In this document: piece by piece, positions 1 to 8,033 of the stretch | How the letters are laid out: each line of letters begins with the position of its first letter | Numbering within the stretch: the stretch's first letter is position 1 | Assembly: GCA_900770345.1 (NCBI GenBank) | Contig: CAAGKF010000138.1 | Span: 1 to 44,610, forward strand | DNA from: Lachnospiraceae bacterium | Lineage (GTDB): Bacteria; Bacillota; Clostridia; Lachnospirales; Lachnospiraceae | Direction: 5' to 3' | DNA: 44,610 bases | Notes under the pieces: model-generated | The model's database searches: none | Told to the model about the DNA's origin: nothing | Seen by the model: only the letters and a program-made list of their open reading frames with translations | Position numbers and translations under genes: made by a program

Positions 1-1
1 G

Positions 2-865
2 CTATTTTGCCTCCCAGCGGCCGGAAGCCCCGCAGGGCAGTACCAGGCCTGTCTGTGTTACCGGCAGGCCTACTTCCTCAGAACGGACAGTTCCCCCGAA
101 TTTTGGGACGATCTCCACGCCTATCATATAGGAAAGAACGGCGGGAGCCAGTCCGGTCGTATAGGAATTAATCAGGAAAAACAGCGGATTTTCTGATAAA
201 AGCTGGGTGCAAAGCTTAACAAGAGGGTGGATGGCATCCTCGATCTTCCATATTTCACCTTTGGGGCCGCGTCCGTAGGAAGGTGGATCCATGATAATCG
301 CGTCATAGTGGTTTCCGCGCCGGATTTCACGTTCCACAAATTTCACACAGTCGTCAACGATCCAGCGGATGGGAGCATCGGACAGACCGGAGGATTGGGC
401 GTTTTCTTTAGCCCAGGAAACCATGCCTTTGGAGGCATCCACATGAGTTACGCTGGCGCCTGCCTTTGCCGCAGCCAGGGTAGCGCCTCCGGTATAGGCG
501 AACAGGTTCAGGACCTTGACGGGACGTCCTGCTTCGCGGATTTTTTTCCCAAACCAGTCCCAGTTGGCAGCCTGTTCCGGGAAAAGACCTGTATGTTTGA
601 AACTGAAGGGCTTCAAATTAAATGTAAGCCCGTGATAGCCGATGGACCACTGCTGGGGCAGATCAAAAAATTCCCATTCACCGCCGCCCTTGCTGCTGCG
701 GTGGTAGTGGCCGTTCATTTTTTTCCAGCCTCTGTGAGTCTTGGGAGTATCCCAGATAACCTGCGGGTCCGGACGCACCAGGAGGTAATCTCCCCATCGC
801 TCCAGCTTTTCTCCTTTGGAGCAGTCTATTACTTCATAATCTTTCCAGTTATCAGCAAGCCACAT
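2..865 (-). CDS. Class I SAM-dependent methyltransferase, RlmI/RlmK-like family
   Basis: Predicted to transfer a methyl group from S-adenosylmethionine, most likely to rRNA; the substrate is not provable from sequence. About 287 residues. The Rossmann motif I is VLNLFAYTGGATLAAAKAGA, followed by an acidic strand end (THVDASKGMV) and the catalytic-type motif DPPSYGRG, as in 23S rRNA cytosine-C5 methyltransferases of the RlmI group. The N-terminal PUA domain of RlmI is absent. An upstream in-frame ATG at 880 would add five residues, but the ATG at 865 has GAGG about 8 bases upstream, so I prefer it. The gene is complete: its stop is at bases 2-4. Divergent from the cell-wall repeat gene. Family is certain, substrate is inferred. 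Confidence 0.85.
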   Translation of the reverse strand: MWLADNWKDYEVIDCSKGEKLERWGDYLLVRPDPQVIWDTPKTHRGWKKMNGHYHRSSKGGGEWEFFDLPQQWSIGYHGLTFNLKPFSFKHTGLFPEQAANWDWFGKKIREAGRPVKVLNLFAYTGGATLAAAKAGASVTHVDASKGMVSWAKENAQSSGLSDAPIRWIVDDCVKFVEREIRRGNHYDAIIMDPPSYGRGPKGEIWKIEDAIHPLVKLCTQLLSENPLFFLINSYTTGLAPAVLSYMIGVEIVPKFGGTVRSEEVGLPVTQTGLVLPCGASGRWEAK

Positions 866-975
866 ATACAGTAACCTCATTTCTTCTTATTTTAATAATA
901 GAAACCTTTTAATACAGAAACCCAGCTGTTCGGGATAAAACAGCTGTCTGCTGCCCTGAACGGATGCATATACTG

Positions 976-1005
976 AGTATAGTCTAAGGCGGGCGGGAAC
1001 GTCAA
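976..1005 (-). promoter_or_regulatory. Sigma-A-type promoter for the methyltransferase
   Basis: On the minus strand, TTGACG (1005-1000), an 18-base spacer and TATACT (981-976). It lies about 110 bases upstream of the methyltransferase start and is divergent from the promoter at 1056-1084. Confidence 0.6.
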
Positions 1006-1055
1006 GTGCAAGTAAAAAAAGAAGAAATCGTAATAGAATTGAAAGATAAAATGTG

Positions 1056-1084
1056 TTGAACATTCGAAAAAGCCCTGATACAAT
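1056..1084 (+). promoter_or_regulatory. Sigma-A-type promoter for the first cell-wall-binding protein
   Basis: TTGAAC (1056-1061), 17-base spacer, TACAAT (1079-1084), leaving an 80-90 base leader before the ATG at 1169. Confidence 0.65.
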
Positions 1085-1168
1085 ATAACATAGGTAATCG
1101 GACGGTTTTTGTCCAGAGGGTGAGGCGGTCCGTTTTGCGTGAATGCAGAGGGAAGAGGAGCTGGGAAT

Positions 1169-2530
1169 ATGATGAAAAAGACAGTGGCCGTGTGGACATT
1201 GGCTGCGATGCTGTCTCTGGGAACAGCGACCATTTCTGCCATGGCGGCAGAGGGATGGGCGCAGTCAGGGAACAGCTGGGTTTACTATGATGCCAATGGA
1301 AATCGGGTTTATAGTGAGTGGAAAAAGGGCGCGGACAACCAGTGGCGGTATCTGGATGGAGACGGGACCATGGCTACCAATACCTGGGTGGAAAGCGATT
1401 ATTATGTAGACAGCAACGGTATTATGCTGACAGACAAATGGCTGAAGCTGACCGATGACGACGGTAAATATGAATGGTATTATTTCGGAAGCAGCGGCAA
1501 GAAGATCGATGATACCTGGAAGAAGATTGATGACCAGTGGTATCACTTTGATGATGATGGCCGTATGGAGCTTGGCTGGATTCTTGATAACATGTACTAT
1601 ACCGGAAATGACGGTATCATGAGGACCGGATGGCAGAAGCTGGTTCCGCCCGATGATTATGATGATTATGAAAACAAGGTTGTGCCCGGATATGACTCCG
1701 GCATCAGCGGTGACGACGGAAAGTACTGGTTCTATTTTTCATCCAACGGAAAGAAGTATGTGCCCGGAGACAGCTCAGGTGAAGAATACGGTGTCCGAAA
1801 GGTAGACGGCATTTATTACTGCTTCGATGAGGACGGCATCATGCAGACCGGTTGGAAGAAGGTACGGGACGGTTCCGATGATTCCATTGAGAATTATATG
1901 TATTTCGGATCTGACGGCAAAGCAAAGATCGGCTGGTATTCCATTCAGCCGCCGGATGAGATCGATGGCTATGATGAAGATGTGGAGTGGTTCTATTTCT
2001 CCAATAACGGAAAGCCGAAAGCTTCAGATTCGGATCGCCTTTCTGTGTCGGATATTGTAAAGCTGGACGGCAAGTCCTACCTGTTTAATGAGCTTGGGAA
2101 TCCGGTGTATGGTCTCAAGAAGGTGTATCTGGGAAGCGGAGAGGACAACTGGACGGCATTTTATTTCGGTACCCGGGATAAAAGCTGTGCTCAGAAGGGA
2201 AAGATAAAGGTGGAAGAGGATGACGGCAATACAAGCACCTTCTATTTCAGTGACAACGGCCGGGGATATACCGGTGTGAAGGATAATTACCTTTATTATA
2301 AAGGTAAGCTCCAGCAGGCGACGGACGGTCAGAAGTATGTGTGCTACCGCGTGGACGGTCACAATTACGTAGTTAACTCCTCCGGAAAGGTTATGAAGAG
2401 TACCAGCGTTAAGAACAGCGACGGTGTAAAGTTTACTACCAATTCCAGCGGCGTTCTTACGGAGGCGGATGAGGATACGGATGTTGACGCATATGTTGCA
2501 GAGCCGGAAGAACCCCTTTGCACAGACTGA
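1169..2530 (+). CDS. Secreted choline-binding-type (glucan-binding) repeat protein
   Basis: A 453-residue exported protein expected to bind cell-wall polymers. It starts with a signal peptide (lysines, hydrophobic core, ISAMAAEG cleavage region near residue 27). The rest is a series of aromatic/glycine repeats of the CW_binding_1 type, with W-x-Y-Y/F and DGxMxTGW cores (for example GWAQSGNSWVYYDANGNRVY). Repeats are irregular and strongly acidic, with Asp-rich inserts such as PPDDYDDYEN. There is no separate catalytic domain, LPXTG motif or lipobox. The start is ATG 1169 with GGAAGAGGAG 8 bases upstream; a GTG at 1139 would only lengthen the N terminus before the signal peptide. Single-gene unit between its own promoter and terminator. 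The exact ligand is unknown. Confidence 0.8.
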   Translation: MMKKTVAVWTLAAMLSLGTATISAMAAEGWAQSGNSWVYYDANGNRVYSEWKKGADNQWRYLDGDGTMATNTWVESDYYVDSNGIMLTDKWLKLTDDDGKYEWYYFGSSGKKIDDTWKKIDDQWYHFDDDGRMELGWILDNMYYTGNDGIMRTGWQKLVPPDDYDDYENKVVPGYDSGISGDDGKYWFYFSSNGKKYVPGDSSGEEYGVRKVDGIYYCFDEDGIMQTGWKKVRDGSDDSIENYMYFGSDGKAKIGWYSIQPPDEIDGYDEDVEWFYFSNNGKPKASDSDRLSVSDIVKLDGKSYLFNELGNPVYGLKKVYLGSGEDNWTAFYFGTRDKSCAQKGKIKVEEDDGNTSTFYFSDNGRGYTGVKDNYLYYKGKLQQATDGQKYVCYRVDGHNYVVNSSGKVMKSTSVKNSDGVKFTTNSSGVLTEADEDTDVDAYVAEPEEPLCTD

Positions 2531-2567
2531 CGGAGATTGAGTGAACAGCTATATAATATTTATAGAA

Positions 2568-2616
2568 GAAACGCCTTCGCAGGGCTCTTGCAAAAATCCC
2601 GCGAAGGCGTTTTCAA
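2568..2616 (+). terminator. Intrinsic terminator after the first cell-wall-binding gene
   Basis: Inverted repeat GAAACGCCTTCGC (2568-2580) and GCGAAGGCGTTTT (2601-2613) with a 20-base loop, ending in TTTTC. It separates this gene from the S10 operon promoter. Confidence 0.85.
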
Positions 2617-2657
2617 TATACTGCTGCAATTTTTGTATACAAAATCGAAAAAAGTAC

Positions 2658-2686
2658 TTGCATTTCTCCTGAATATATGCTATTCT
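2658..2686 (+). promoter_or_regulatory. Main promoter of the S10 ribosomal operon
   Basis: TTGCAT (2658-2663), 17-base spacer, TATTCT (2681-2686), preceded by an A-rich tract. It is the only good sigma-A match between the upstream terminator and rpsJ. The hexamer TTGCAT is also used before rpmJ. Confidence 0.7.
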
Positions 2687-2692
2687 AAGGAG

Positions 2693-2925
2693 GCTGTGGC
2701 ATGATAGCTGAGAAGCGAGAGGTTGCTGCTTCAAAATGAGGCAGGTTTTCCGTGGAGCGAATGTCAAGTTAGGAAACTGGCGACAAGTCACTGTACCAAT
2801 TAAAGAAACTGCAACAAAGAGAAGCAGAATCAGTGTGGAGTTCCGTGAGGACACACACGGGAACGTGTACAGTCACCGCTTGTCGTACTTGGTTTATAAA
2901 GTGCGAAAAGGAGGCGACTTTTTTT
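2693..2925 (+). promoter_or_regulatory. Long structured 5' leader of rpsJ (S10 operon leader)
   Basis: About 230 untranslated bases lie between the predicted start site and the rpsJ ATG. Hairpins seen: CTGCTTC (2726-2732) with GAGGCAG (2738-2744), followed at once by GTTTTCC, which is attenuator-like; and ACACG (2855-2859) with CGTGT (2864-2868) closing a GGAA loop. S10 operon leaders are r-protein control sites in other bacteria (L4 in E. coli). That this one binds an r-protein is inference. Confidence 0.55.
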
Positions 2926-3243
2926 ATGGCAAGTCAAGTAATGAGAATCACATTAAAAGCTTATGATCATCAGTTAGTAGATCAGTCAGCCGGAAAAATC
3001 ATCGAGACAGTAAAAAAGACAGGATCTCAGGTGAGCGGACCGGTGCCGTTACCAACTAAGAAAGAGGTTGTAACCATTCTGCGTGCTGTTCATAAGTACA
3101 AAGATTCCAGAGAGCAGTTCGAGCAGAGAACTCACAAGAGACTGATCGACATCACAGCTCCGAGCCAGAAAACAGTTGATGCACTGTCCAGACTGGAAAT
3201 GCCGGCTGGTGTGTACATCGACATCAAGATGAAAACGAAATAA
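2926..3243 (+). CDS. rpsJ: 30S ribosomal protein uS10
   Basis: A 105-residue S10, full length for the family, located in the 30S head. The same protein (NusE) pairs with NusB in transcription antitermination. Recognised by the N-terminal core VMRITLKAYDHQLVD and the C-terminal MPAGVYIDIKMK. ATG 2926 is preceded by AAAGGAGG with an 11-base spacing. Longer readings in this frame run into the leader and lack family similarity. First gene of the S10 operon, followed by an unusually long spacer before rplC. Confidence 0.98.
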   Translation: MASQVMRITLKAYDHQLVDQSAGKIIETVKKTGSQVSGPVPLPTKKEVVTILRAVHKYKDSREQFEQRTHKRLIDITAPSQKTVDALSRLEMPAGVYIDIKMKTK

Positions 3244-3397
3244 AACGGATTCGTTTTCAAGGTGAAAATGTTTATATCCTGAAGGGTTTAGATATAGAAG
3301 CAACACTGCATTTCCTGTTGAGGAATCAACATACCGGATGACGGTTCATAGTGTTCCACGTATATTAGACTGTTCTAGGATGAATGCGAAAGCATTC
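3242..3397 (+). promoter_or_regulatory. Structured rpsJ-rplC intergenic RNA (candidate r-protein control element)
   Basis: Consecutive stems: AAAACG/CGTTTT (3242-3247/3252-3257); TATATC/GATATA (3273-3278/3291-3296); CAACA/TGTTG (3301-3305/3316-3320); GGAA-U-CA/TGTTCC (3322-3328/3352-3357), enclosing ACCG/CGGT (3333-3336/3342-3345); and GAATGC/GCATTC with a GAAA loop (3382-3397). The rplC ribosome-binding site follows. Such density of hairpins in a 185-base spacer argues for an RNA function. The ligand is unknown. Confidence 0.5.
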
Positions 3398-3428
3398 CGC
3401 TGTAGATCAAGAAACAGGAGGTAAGACA

Positions 3429-4064
3429 ATGAAGAAAGCGATTTTAGCAACAAAAGTCGGAATGACCCAGATCTTCAATGAGAATGGTGCGTTAGTTCCG
3501 GTAACCGTACTTCAGGCAGGTCCCTGTGTAGTAACTCAGGTTAAGACTGTTGAGAACGATGGTTACAAAGCAGTACAGGTTGGTTTTGTTGACAAGAGAG
3601 AAAAACTGGTTAACAAGCCGCAGAAGGGCCATTTCGATAAGGCCGGCGTATCTTACAAGAGATATGTGAGAGAGTTGAGATTAGAGAATGCTGAAGAGTA
3701 TTCTGTAAAGGATGAGATCAAGGCAGACATCTTCGCAGCAGGCGATAAGATCGATGCAACCGCTATTTCCAAAGGTAAAGGCTTCCAGGGCGCCATCAAG
3801 AGATATGGTCAGCACAGAGGACCTATGGCTCATGGTTCCAAGTTCCATCGCCATCAGGGTTCCAACGGTTCCGCTACTACCCCAGGCCGCGTATTCAAGG
3901 GCAAGGGAATGCCAGGACATATGGGCAGCAAGCAGATCACCGTTCAGAATCTGGAGATCGTTAAGGTTGATAACGAGAACAATCTGATTCTGGTTAAGGG
4001 CGCAGTTCCAGGACCGAAGAAGTGCCTGGTAACAGTAAAAGAGACCGTTAAGGTTGAAAGGTAA
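3429..4064 (+). CDS. rplC: 50S ribosomal protein uL3
   Basis: A 211-residue L3, an early 23S rRNA-binding assembly protein that reaches toward the peptidyl-transferase centre. The start KKAILATKVGMTQIF and the conserved tip region with GPMAHGSKFHR and MPGHMG are diagnostic. The start is ATG 3429 with AGGAGGT 7 bases upstream; a longer in-frame reading from 3384 falls within the GAAA hairpin and is not credible. Second gene of the S10 operon, followed by rplD after 28 bases. Confidence 0.98.
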   Translation: MKKAILATKVGMTQIFNENGALVPVTVLQAGPCVVTQVKTVENDGYKAVQVGFVDKREKLVNKPQKGHFDKAGVSYKRYVRELRLENAEEYSVKDEIKADIFAAGDKIDATAISKGKGFQGAIKRYGQHRGPMAHGSKFHRHQGSNGSATTPGRVFKGKGMPGHMGSKQITVQNLEIVKVDNENNLILVKGAVPGPKKCLVTVKETVKVER

Positions 4065-4092
4065 GCTTTTATAGGAAAGGAGGAACACACAG

Positions 4093-4713
4093 ATGGCAAA
4101 CGTATCTGTTTACAATATGGAAGGTAAAGAAGTTGGCACATTAGAACTGAACGATGCCGTGTTCGGTGTAGAAGTAAACGAGCACCTGGTACATCTTGCA
4201 GTTGTTGCACAGCTTGCTAATAAGCGTCAGGGAACACAGAAAGCAAAGACACGTTCTGAGGTTTCCGGCGGCGGAAGAAAGCCCTGGAGACAGAAGGGAA
4301 CCGGTCATGCAAGACAGGGTTCAACCAGAGCACCGCAGTGGAAGGGCGGCGGCGTAGTATTCGCTCCCACACCAAGAGATTATACAATTACTCTGAACAA
4401 GAAGGAAAAGAGAGCTGCTCTGAAGTCTGCTCTGACAAGCCGTGTTCAGGAGAACAAGTTTATCGTAGTTGATGAGCTGAAGTTTGATGAGATCAAGACA
4501 AAGAACTTCAAGAACGTTATGAATAACCTGAAGGTTTCCAAGGCGCTGGTTGTTCTGGCTGACAACGATCAGAACACAGTATTATCCGCAAGAAACATTG
4601 CAGACGTTAAGACTGCTATGGTAGGAACCATCAATGTATATGACATCCTGAAGTACAACACAGTTGTTGCTACAAAGGCAGCTGTTGCATCCATCGAGGA
4701 GGTGTACGCATAA
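4093..4713 (+). CDS. rplD: 50S ribosomal protein uL4
   Basis: A 206-residue L4, which lines the nascent-peptide exit tunnel. The conserved extended loop contains GGGRKPWRQKGTGHARQG. In E. coli L4 also represses its own S10 operon by binding the leader; whether this protein does so is not shown. AAGGAGG lies upstream of the ATG. The stop overlaps the rplW start by one base (TAATG), indicating translational coupling. Confidence 0.98.
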   Translation: MANVSVYNMEGKEVGTLELNDAVFGVEVNEHLVHLAVVAQLANKRQGTQKAKTRSEVSGGGRKPWRQKGTGHARQGSTRAPQWKGGGVVFAPTPRDYTITLNKKEKRAALKSALTSRVQENKFIVVDELKFDEIKTKNFKNVMNNLKVSKALVVLADNDQNTVLSARNIADVKTAMVGTINVYDILKYNTVVATKAAVASIEEVYA

Positions 4714-5012
4714 TGGCAGATATCAAATACTATGACGTCATTTTAAAGCCGGTTATTACCGAGAAGAGCATGAATGTCATGAGCGATAGAAAGTATACTT
4801 TCATGGTACATGTAGACGCTAACAAGTCTATGATTAAAGAAGCTGTTGAGAAGATGTTCCCGGGCACCAAGGTTGCTTCCGTAAACACAATGAACAGCGA
4901 AGGCAAGACCAAGAGAAGAGGAATGACTTTCGGAAAGACTGCTGCTTCCAAGAAGGCAATTGTAAAGCTGACTGAAGACAGCAAGGAGATCGAGATCTTC
5001 CAGGGACTGTAG
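4713..5012 (+). CDS. rplW: 50S ribosomal protein uL23
   Basis: A 99-residue L23 at the tunnel exit, the docking site for trigger factor and SRP. Recognised by DVILKPVITEKSM near the N terminus, the TFMVHVDANK segment and the arginine-rich turn KTKRRGMTFGKT. It begins on the TAATG overlap with rplD. A 101-base spacer with short hairpins separates it from rplB. Confidence 0.97.
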   Translation: MADIKYYDVILKPVITEKSMNVMSDRKYTFMVHVDANKSMIKEAVEKMFPGTKVASVNTMNSEGKTKRRGMTFGKTAASKKAIVKLTEDSKEIEIFQGL

Positions 5013-5039
5013 GCTGAAAGCCTCCCCAATCCAACCCGC

Positions 5040-5085
5040 CGGGCTGTCCCGCGCGGAGAACTTATACGGCATCATGAAGAGCCGT
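5040..5085 (+). other. Short hairpins in the rplW-rplB spacer
   Basis: The 101-base spacer carries CGGG-CTGT-CCCG (5040-5051) in a locally GC-rich patch and ACGGC/GCCGT (5066-5070/5081-5085) with a 10-base loop. There is no T-run, so neither is a classical terminator. They may set mRNA processing or translation of rplB. Confidence 0.3.
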
Positions 5086-5113
5086 GAAAAGAAAATGAAA
5101 AGGAGTAAATGTC

Positions 5114-5959
5114 ATGGGAATCAAGAAGTATAATGCTTATACACCTTCCAGAAGACATATGACCGGTTCTGATTTCAAGGAAATCACCAAGAAGGCTCCA
5201 GAGAAGTCTCTGGTAGTTTCTCTGAACAAGAACGCAGGCCGTAATAATCAGGGCAAGATCACTGTTCGTCACAGAGGCGGCGGCAGCAGAAGAAAATACA
5301 GAGTTATCGATTTTAAGAGAAACAGCAAGGATGGTATCCCGGCAACCGTTATCGGTATCGAGTACGATCCGAACAGAAGCGCAAACATCGCACTGATCTG
5401 CTATGCAGACGGTACAAAGTCTTATATCCTGGCTCCTCAGGGATTAACCGATGGGATGAAGGTTATGAGCGGCGATACAGCAGAAGCTAAGATTGGCAAC
5501 TGCATGCCTCTGTACCACGTTCCGGTTGGTACTCAGGTACACAACGTTGAGTTATATCCTGGCAAGGGCGGCCAGCTGGTTCGTTCCGCAGGAAATGCAG
5601 CACAGCTGATGGCTAAGGAAGGCAAGTATGCCACCTTACGTTTACCTTCAGGTGAAATGAGAATGGTTCCGATCATCTGCCGCGCAACAATCGGTGTTGT
5701 TGGCAATGGCGAACACTCCCTGATCAACATTGGTAAAGCTGGTAGAAAACGTCACATGGGCATCAGACCTACAGTTCGCGGTTCCGTAATGAACCCCAAC
5801 GACCATCCACACGGCGGTGGCGAGGGCAAGTGCGGTATCGGCCGTCCGGGTCCATCCACTCCATGGGGCAAGCCTGCTCTGGGTCTGAAGACCAGAAAGA
5901 AAAACAAGCAGTCTAACAAGTTGATCGTAAGAAGACGTGATGGCAAAACCATCAAATAA
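5114..5959 (+). CDS. rplB: 50S ribosomal protein uL2
   Basis: A 281-residue L2, needed for subunit association and peptidyl-transferase activity. It has the N-terminal KYNAYTPSRRHM, the RNA-binding core HRGGGSRRKYR and the conserved C-terminal MNPNDHPHGGGEG with its invariant His, then GRPGPSTPWGKPALG. Full length for the family. AAAAGGAG lies upstream of the ATG. Confidence 0.98.
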   Translation: MGIKKYNAYTPSRRHMTGSDFKEITKKAPEKSLVVSLNKNAGRNNQGKITVRHRGGGSRRKYRVIDFKRNSKDGIPATVIGIEYDPNRSANIALICYADGTKSYILAPQGLTDGMKVMSGDTAEAKIGNCMPLYHVPVGTQVHNVELYPGKGGQLVRSAGNAAQLMAKEGKYATLRLPSGEMRMVPIICRATIGVVGNGEHSLINIGKAGRKRHMGIRPTVRGSVMNPNDHPHGGGEGKCGIGRPGPSTPWGKPALGLKTRKKNKQSNKLIVRRRDGKTIK

Positions 5960-5979
5960 TTAAAGGAGGTTAAGAACAC

Positions 5980-6264
5980 ATGGCTCGTTCACTGAAAAAA
6001 GGACCATTTGCAGATGCACATCTGTTAAAGAAAGTAGACGCTATGAATGCAGCAGGACAGAAGCAGGTAATCAAGACCTGGTCCCGTCGTTCTACAATCT
6101 TCCCACAGTTTGTTGGTCACACAATCGCAGTTCATGACGGTAGAAAACACGTTCCGGTATATGTTACCGAAGATATGGTAGGACACAAGCTGGGTGAGTT
6201 CGTTGCAACCAGAACCTACAGAGGTCATGGCAAAGACGAGAAAAAGTCCGGCGTTAGAAAGTAA
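5980..6264 (+). CDS. rpsS: 30S ribosomal protein uS19
   Basis: A 94-residue S19, which forms a complex with S13 in the 30S head at the A-site side. Recognised by ARSLKKGPFADAHLLKK and the C-terminal GEFVATRTYRGHGKDEKK. It follows rplB after 20 bases with AAAGGAGG. Confidence 0.98.
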   Translation: MARSLKKGPFADAHLLKKVDAMNAAGQKQVIKTWSRRSTIFPQFVGHTIAVHDGRKHVPVYVTEDMVGHKLGEFVATRTYRGHGKDEKKSGVRK

Positions 6265-6294
6265 TCCACGGTAAATTGAAAGGAGGTTTTACCA

Positions 6295-6681
6295 ATGGCA
6301 AAAGGACATAGATCCCAAATCAAGAGAGAGAGAAATGCCCAGAAGGACACCAGACCAAGCGCAACACTGTCTTACGCTAGAGTGTCTGTCCAGAAGGCTT
6401 GTTTCGTATTAGATGCCATCAGAGGCAAAGATTTACAGACCGCACTTGGTATTGTAACTTATAATCCCAGATATGCTTCCAGCTTAATCAAGAAGTTACT
6501 GGAATCAGCAGCAGCAAATGCTGAGAACAATAACAACATGGACCCCGCAAAGCTGTATGTAGAGGAATGCTACGCTAACCAGGGCCCGATCATGAAGAGA
6601 GTCAGACCGAGAGCGCAGGGACGTGCTTACAGAATCGAGAAGAGAATGAGCCACATCACTGTTGTTCTGAATGAGAGATAG
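6295..6681 (+). CDS. rplV: 50S ribosomal protein uL22
   Basis: A 128-residue L22, whose beta-hairpin lines the exit tunnel next to L4 (the site of macrolide-resistance changes in other bacteria). Core motif ASLIKKLLESAAANAENN; hairpin region MKRVRPRAQGRAYRIEKRMS is intact. The ribosome-binding site is AAAGGAGG. Only 9 bases separate it from rpsC. Confidence 0.98.
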   Translation: MAKGHRSQIKRERNAQKDTRPSATLSYARVSVQKACFVLDAIRGKDLQTALGIVTYNPRYASSLIKKLLESAAANAENNNNMDPAKLYVEECYANQGPIMKRVRPRAQGRAYRIEKRMSHITVVLNER

Positions 6682-6690
6682 GAGGCAAAT

Positions 6691-7347
6691 ATGGGACAGA
6701 AAGTTAATCCACACGGCTTAAGAGTCGGTGTTATTAAAGACTGGGATTCCAGATGGTATGCAGAAGCTGATTTTGCAGACTGCCTGGTTGAAGATTACAA
6801 TATTAGAAAGTTCCTGAAGAAGAGATTATACAGTGCCGGTGTTTCCAAGATCGAGATCGAGCGTGCATCTGACAGAGTAAAGGTTATCATTTATACTGCT
6901 AAGCCAGGTGTTGTAATCGGTAAGGGCGGCGCTGAGATCGAGAAGTTAAAGGCAGAAGTTCAGAAGCTGACTGCAAAGAAGCTGTTCGTAGACATCAAGG
7001 AAATCAAGCGCCCTGACAGAGATGCTCAGCTGGTTGCAGAGTCTATCGCACAGCAGCTGGAGAACCGTGTTTCCTTCCGTCGTGCTATGAAGTCCACAAT
7101 GGGCAGAACCATGAAGGCTGGCGTTAAGGGTATCAAGACTGCTGTTGCAGGCCGTCTGGGCGGCGCTGATATGGCACGTACCGAGTTCTACAGCGAGGGT
7201 ACTATCCCGCTTCAGACATTAAGAGCAGATATTGACTATGGTTTCGCAGAGGCAGATACAACCTACGGCAAGATTGGCGTTAAGGTTTGGATCTACAAGG
7301 GCGAAGTACTTCCTACTAAAGGAAACAAGGAAGGGAGCGATAAATAA
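6691..7347 (+). CDS. rpsC: 30S ribosomal protein uS3
   Basis: A 218-residue S3 at the mRNA entry channel. It begins MGQKVNPHGLRVGVI and has a type-2 KH domain with the VIGKGGAEIEKLK loop, then the C-terminal domain with FRRAMK and the GRLGGADMARTE segment. The stop shares one base with the rplP start. Confidence 0.98.
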   Translation: MGQKVNPHGLRVGVIKDWDSRWYAEADFADCLVEDYNIRKFLKKRLYSAGVSKIEIERASDRVKVIIYTAKPGVVIGKGGAEIEKLKAEVQKLTAKKLFVDIKEIKRPDRDAQLVAESIAQQLENRVSFRRAMKSTMGRTMKAGVKGIKTAVAGRLGGADMARTEFYSEGTIPLQTLRADIDYGFAEADTTYGKIGVKVWIYKGEVLPTKGNKEGSDK

Positions 7348-7784
7348 TGTTAATGCCTAAGAGAGTAAAGCGTCGTAAGCAGTTCCGTGGTTCCATGGCA
7401 GGCAAGGCGCTGAGAGGAAATACAATTTCTAACGGTGAGTACGGTTTAGTCGCTACTGAACCATGCTGGATTAAATCTAACCAGATCGAGGCAGCCCGAG
7501 TTGCCATGACACGTTACATCAAGCGTGGCGGTAAAGTCTGGATCAAGATTTTCCCGGATAAACCTGTAACAGCAAAGCCAGCAGAAACCCGTATGGGTTC
7601 CGGTAAGGGCGCTCTGGAGTACTGGGTAGCAGTTGTAAAGCCAGGCCGCGTATTATTTGAGATCGCTGGTGTACCAGAGGAAACAGCCAGAGAAGCACTT
7701 CGTCTTGCTATGCACAAGCTGCCATGCAAGTGTAAGATTGTTTCTAAAGCAGATTTAGAAGGCGGTGATAACAGTGAAAACTAA
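7347..7784 (+). CDS. rplP: 50S ribosomal protein uL16
   Basis: A 145-residue L16 in the central protuberance near the A site. It begins MLMPKRVKRRKQFRG, with GSGKGALEYWVAVVKPGRVL in the middle. The start overlaps the rpsC stop by one base, with AAGGGAG inside the end of rpsC. The 3' end overlaps rpmC by 11 bases. Confidence 0.98.
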   Translation: MLMPKRVKRRKQFRGSMAGKALRGNTISNGEYGLVATEPCWIKSNQIEAARVAMTRYIKRGGKVWIKIFPDKPVTAKPAETRMGSGKGALEYWVAVVKPGRVLFEIAGVPEETAREALRLAMHKLPCKCKIVSKADLEGGDNSEN

Positions 7785-7977
7785 TAAATTTGTAGAAGAG
7801 TTAAAGGCTAAGTCAGCAAGTGAGCTGAATAATGAGTTAGTAGCTGCGAAGAAGGAACTGTTCAATTTAAGATTCCAGAATGCGACCAATCAGTTAGATA
7901 ACACCTCCAGAATCAAGGAAGTGCGCAAGAATATTGCCCGTATCCAGACTGTTATCACTGAGAAGGCTAATGCTTGA
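7774..7977 (+). CDS. rpmC: 50S ribosomal protein uL29
   Basis: A 67-residue two-helix L29 at the tunnel exit beside L23. Core motif KELFNLRFQNATNQLDN, then IKEVRKNIARIQT. I use GTG 7774 (MKTNKFVEELK), which matches the family length and lies after GAAGGCGG. The GTG at 7765 would add three residues and sits in the ribosome-binding site. It overlaps the end of rplP, indicating translational coupling. Confidence 0.95.
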   Translation: MKTNKFVEELKAKSASELNNELVAAKKELFNLRFQNATNQLDNTSRIKEVRKNIARIQTVITEKANA

Positions 7978-8010
7978 CTGTGAGCCGCAGATCCGTCTGT
8001 GCGAACAGTC
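7976..8010 (+). promoter_or_regulatory. Hairpin spanning the rpmC stop, before rpsQ
   Basis: Outer stem GACTGT (7976-7981) with ACAGTC (8005-8010); inner stem CGCAGA (7986-7991) with TCTGTG (7996-8001) and a TCCG loop. It includes the rpmC stop codon and ends just before the rpsQ ribosome-binding site, so it could tune rpsQ translation. Confidence 0.4.
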
Positions 8011-8033
8011 TATGGAAAGGAGATAAATCGACC

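Noticed and set aside
227..874. Long plus-strand reading frame opposite the methyltransferase
   Set aside because: It is antisense to a clear methyltransferase with intact motifs and has no family-like sequence or ribosome-binding site.
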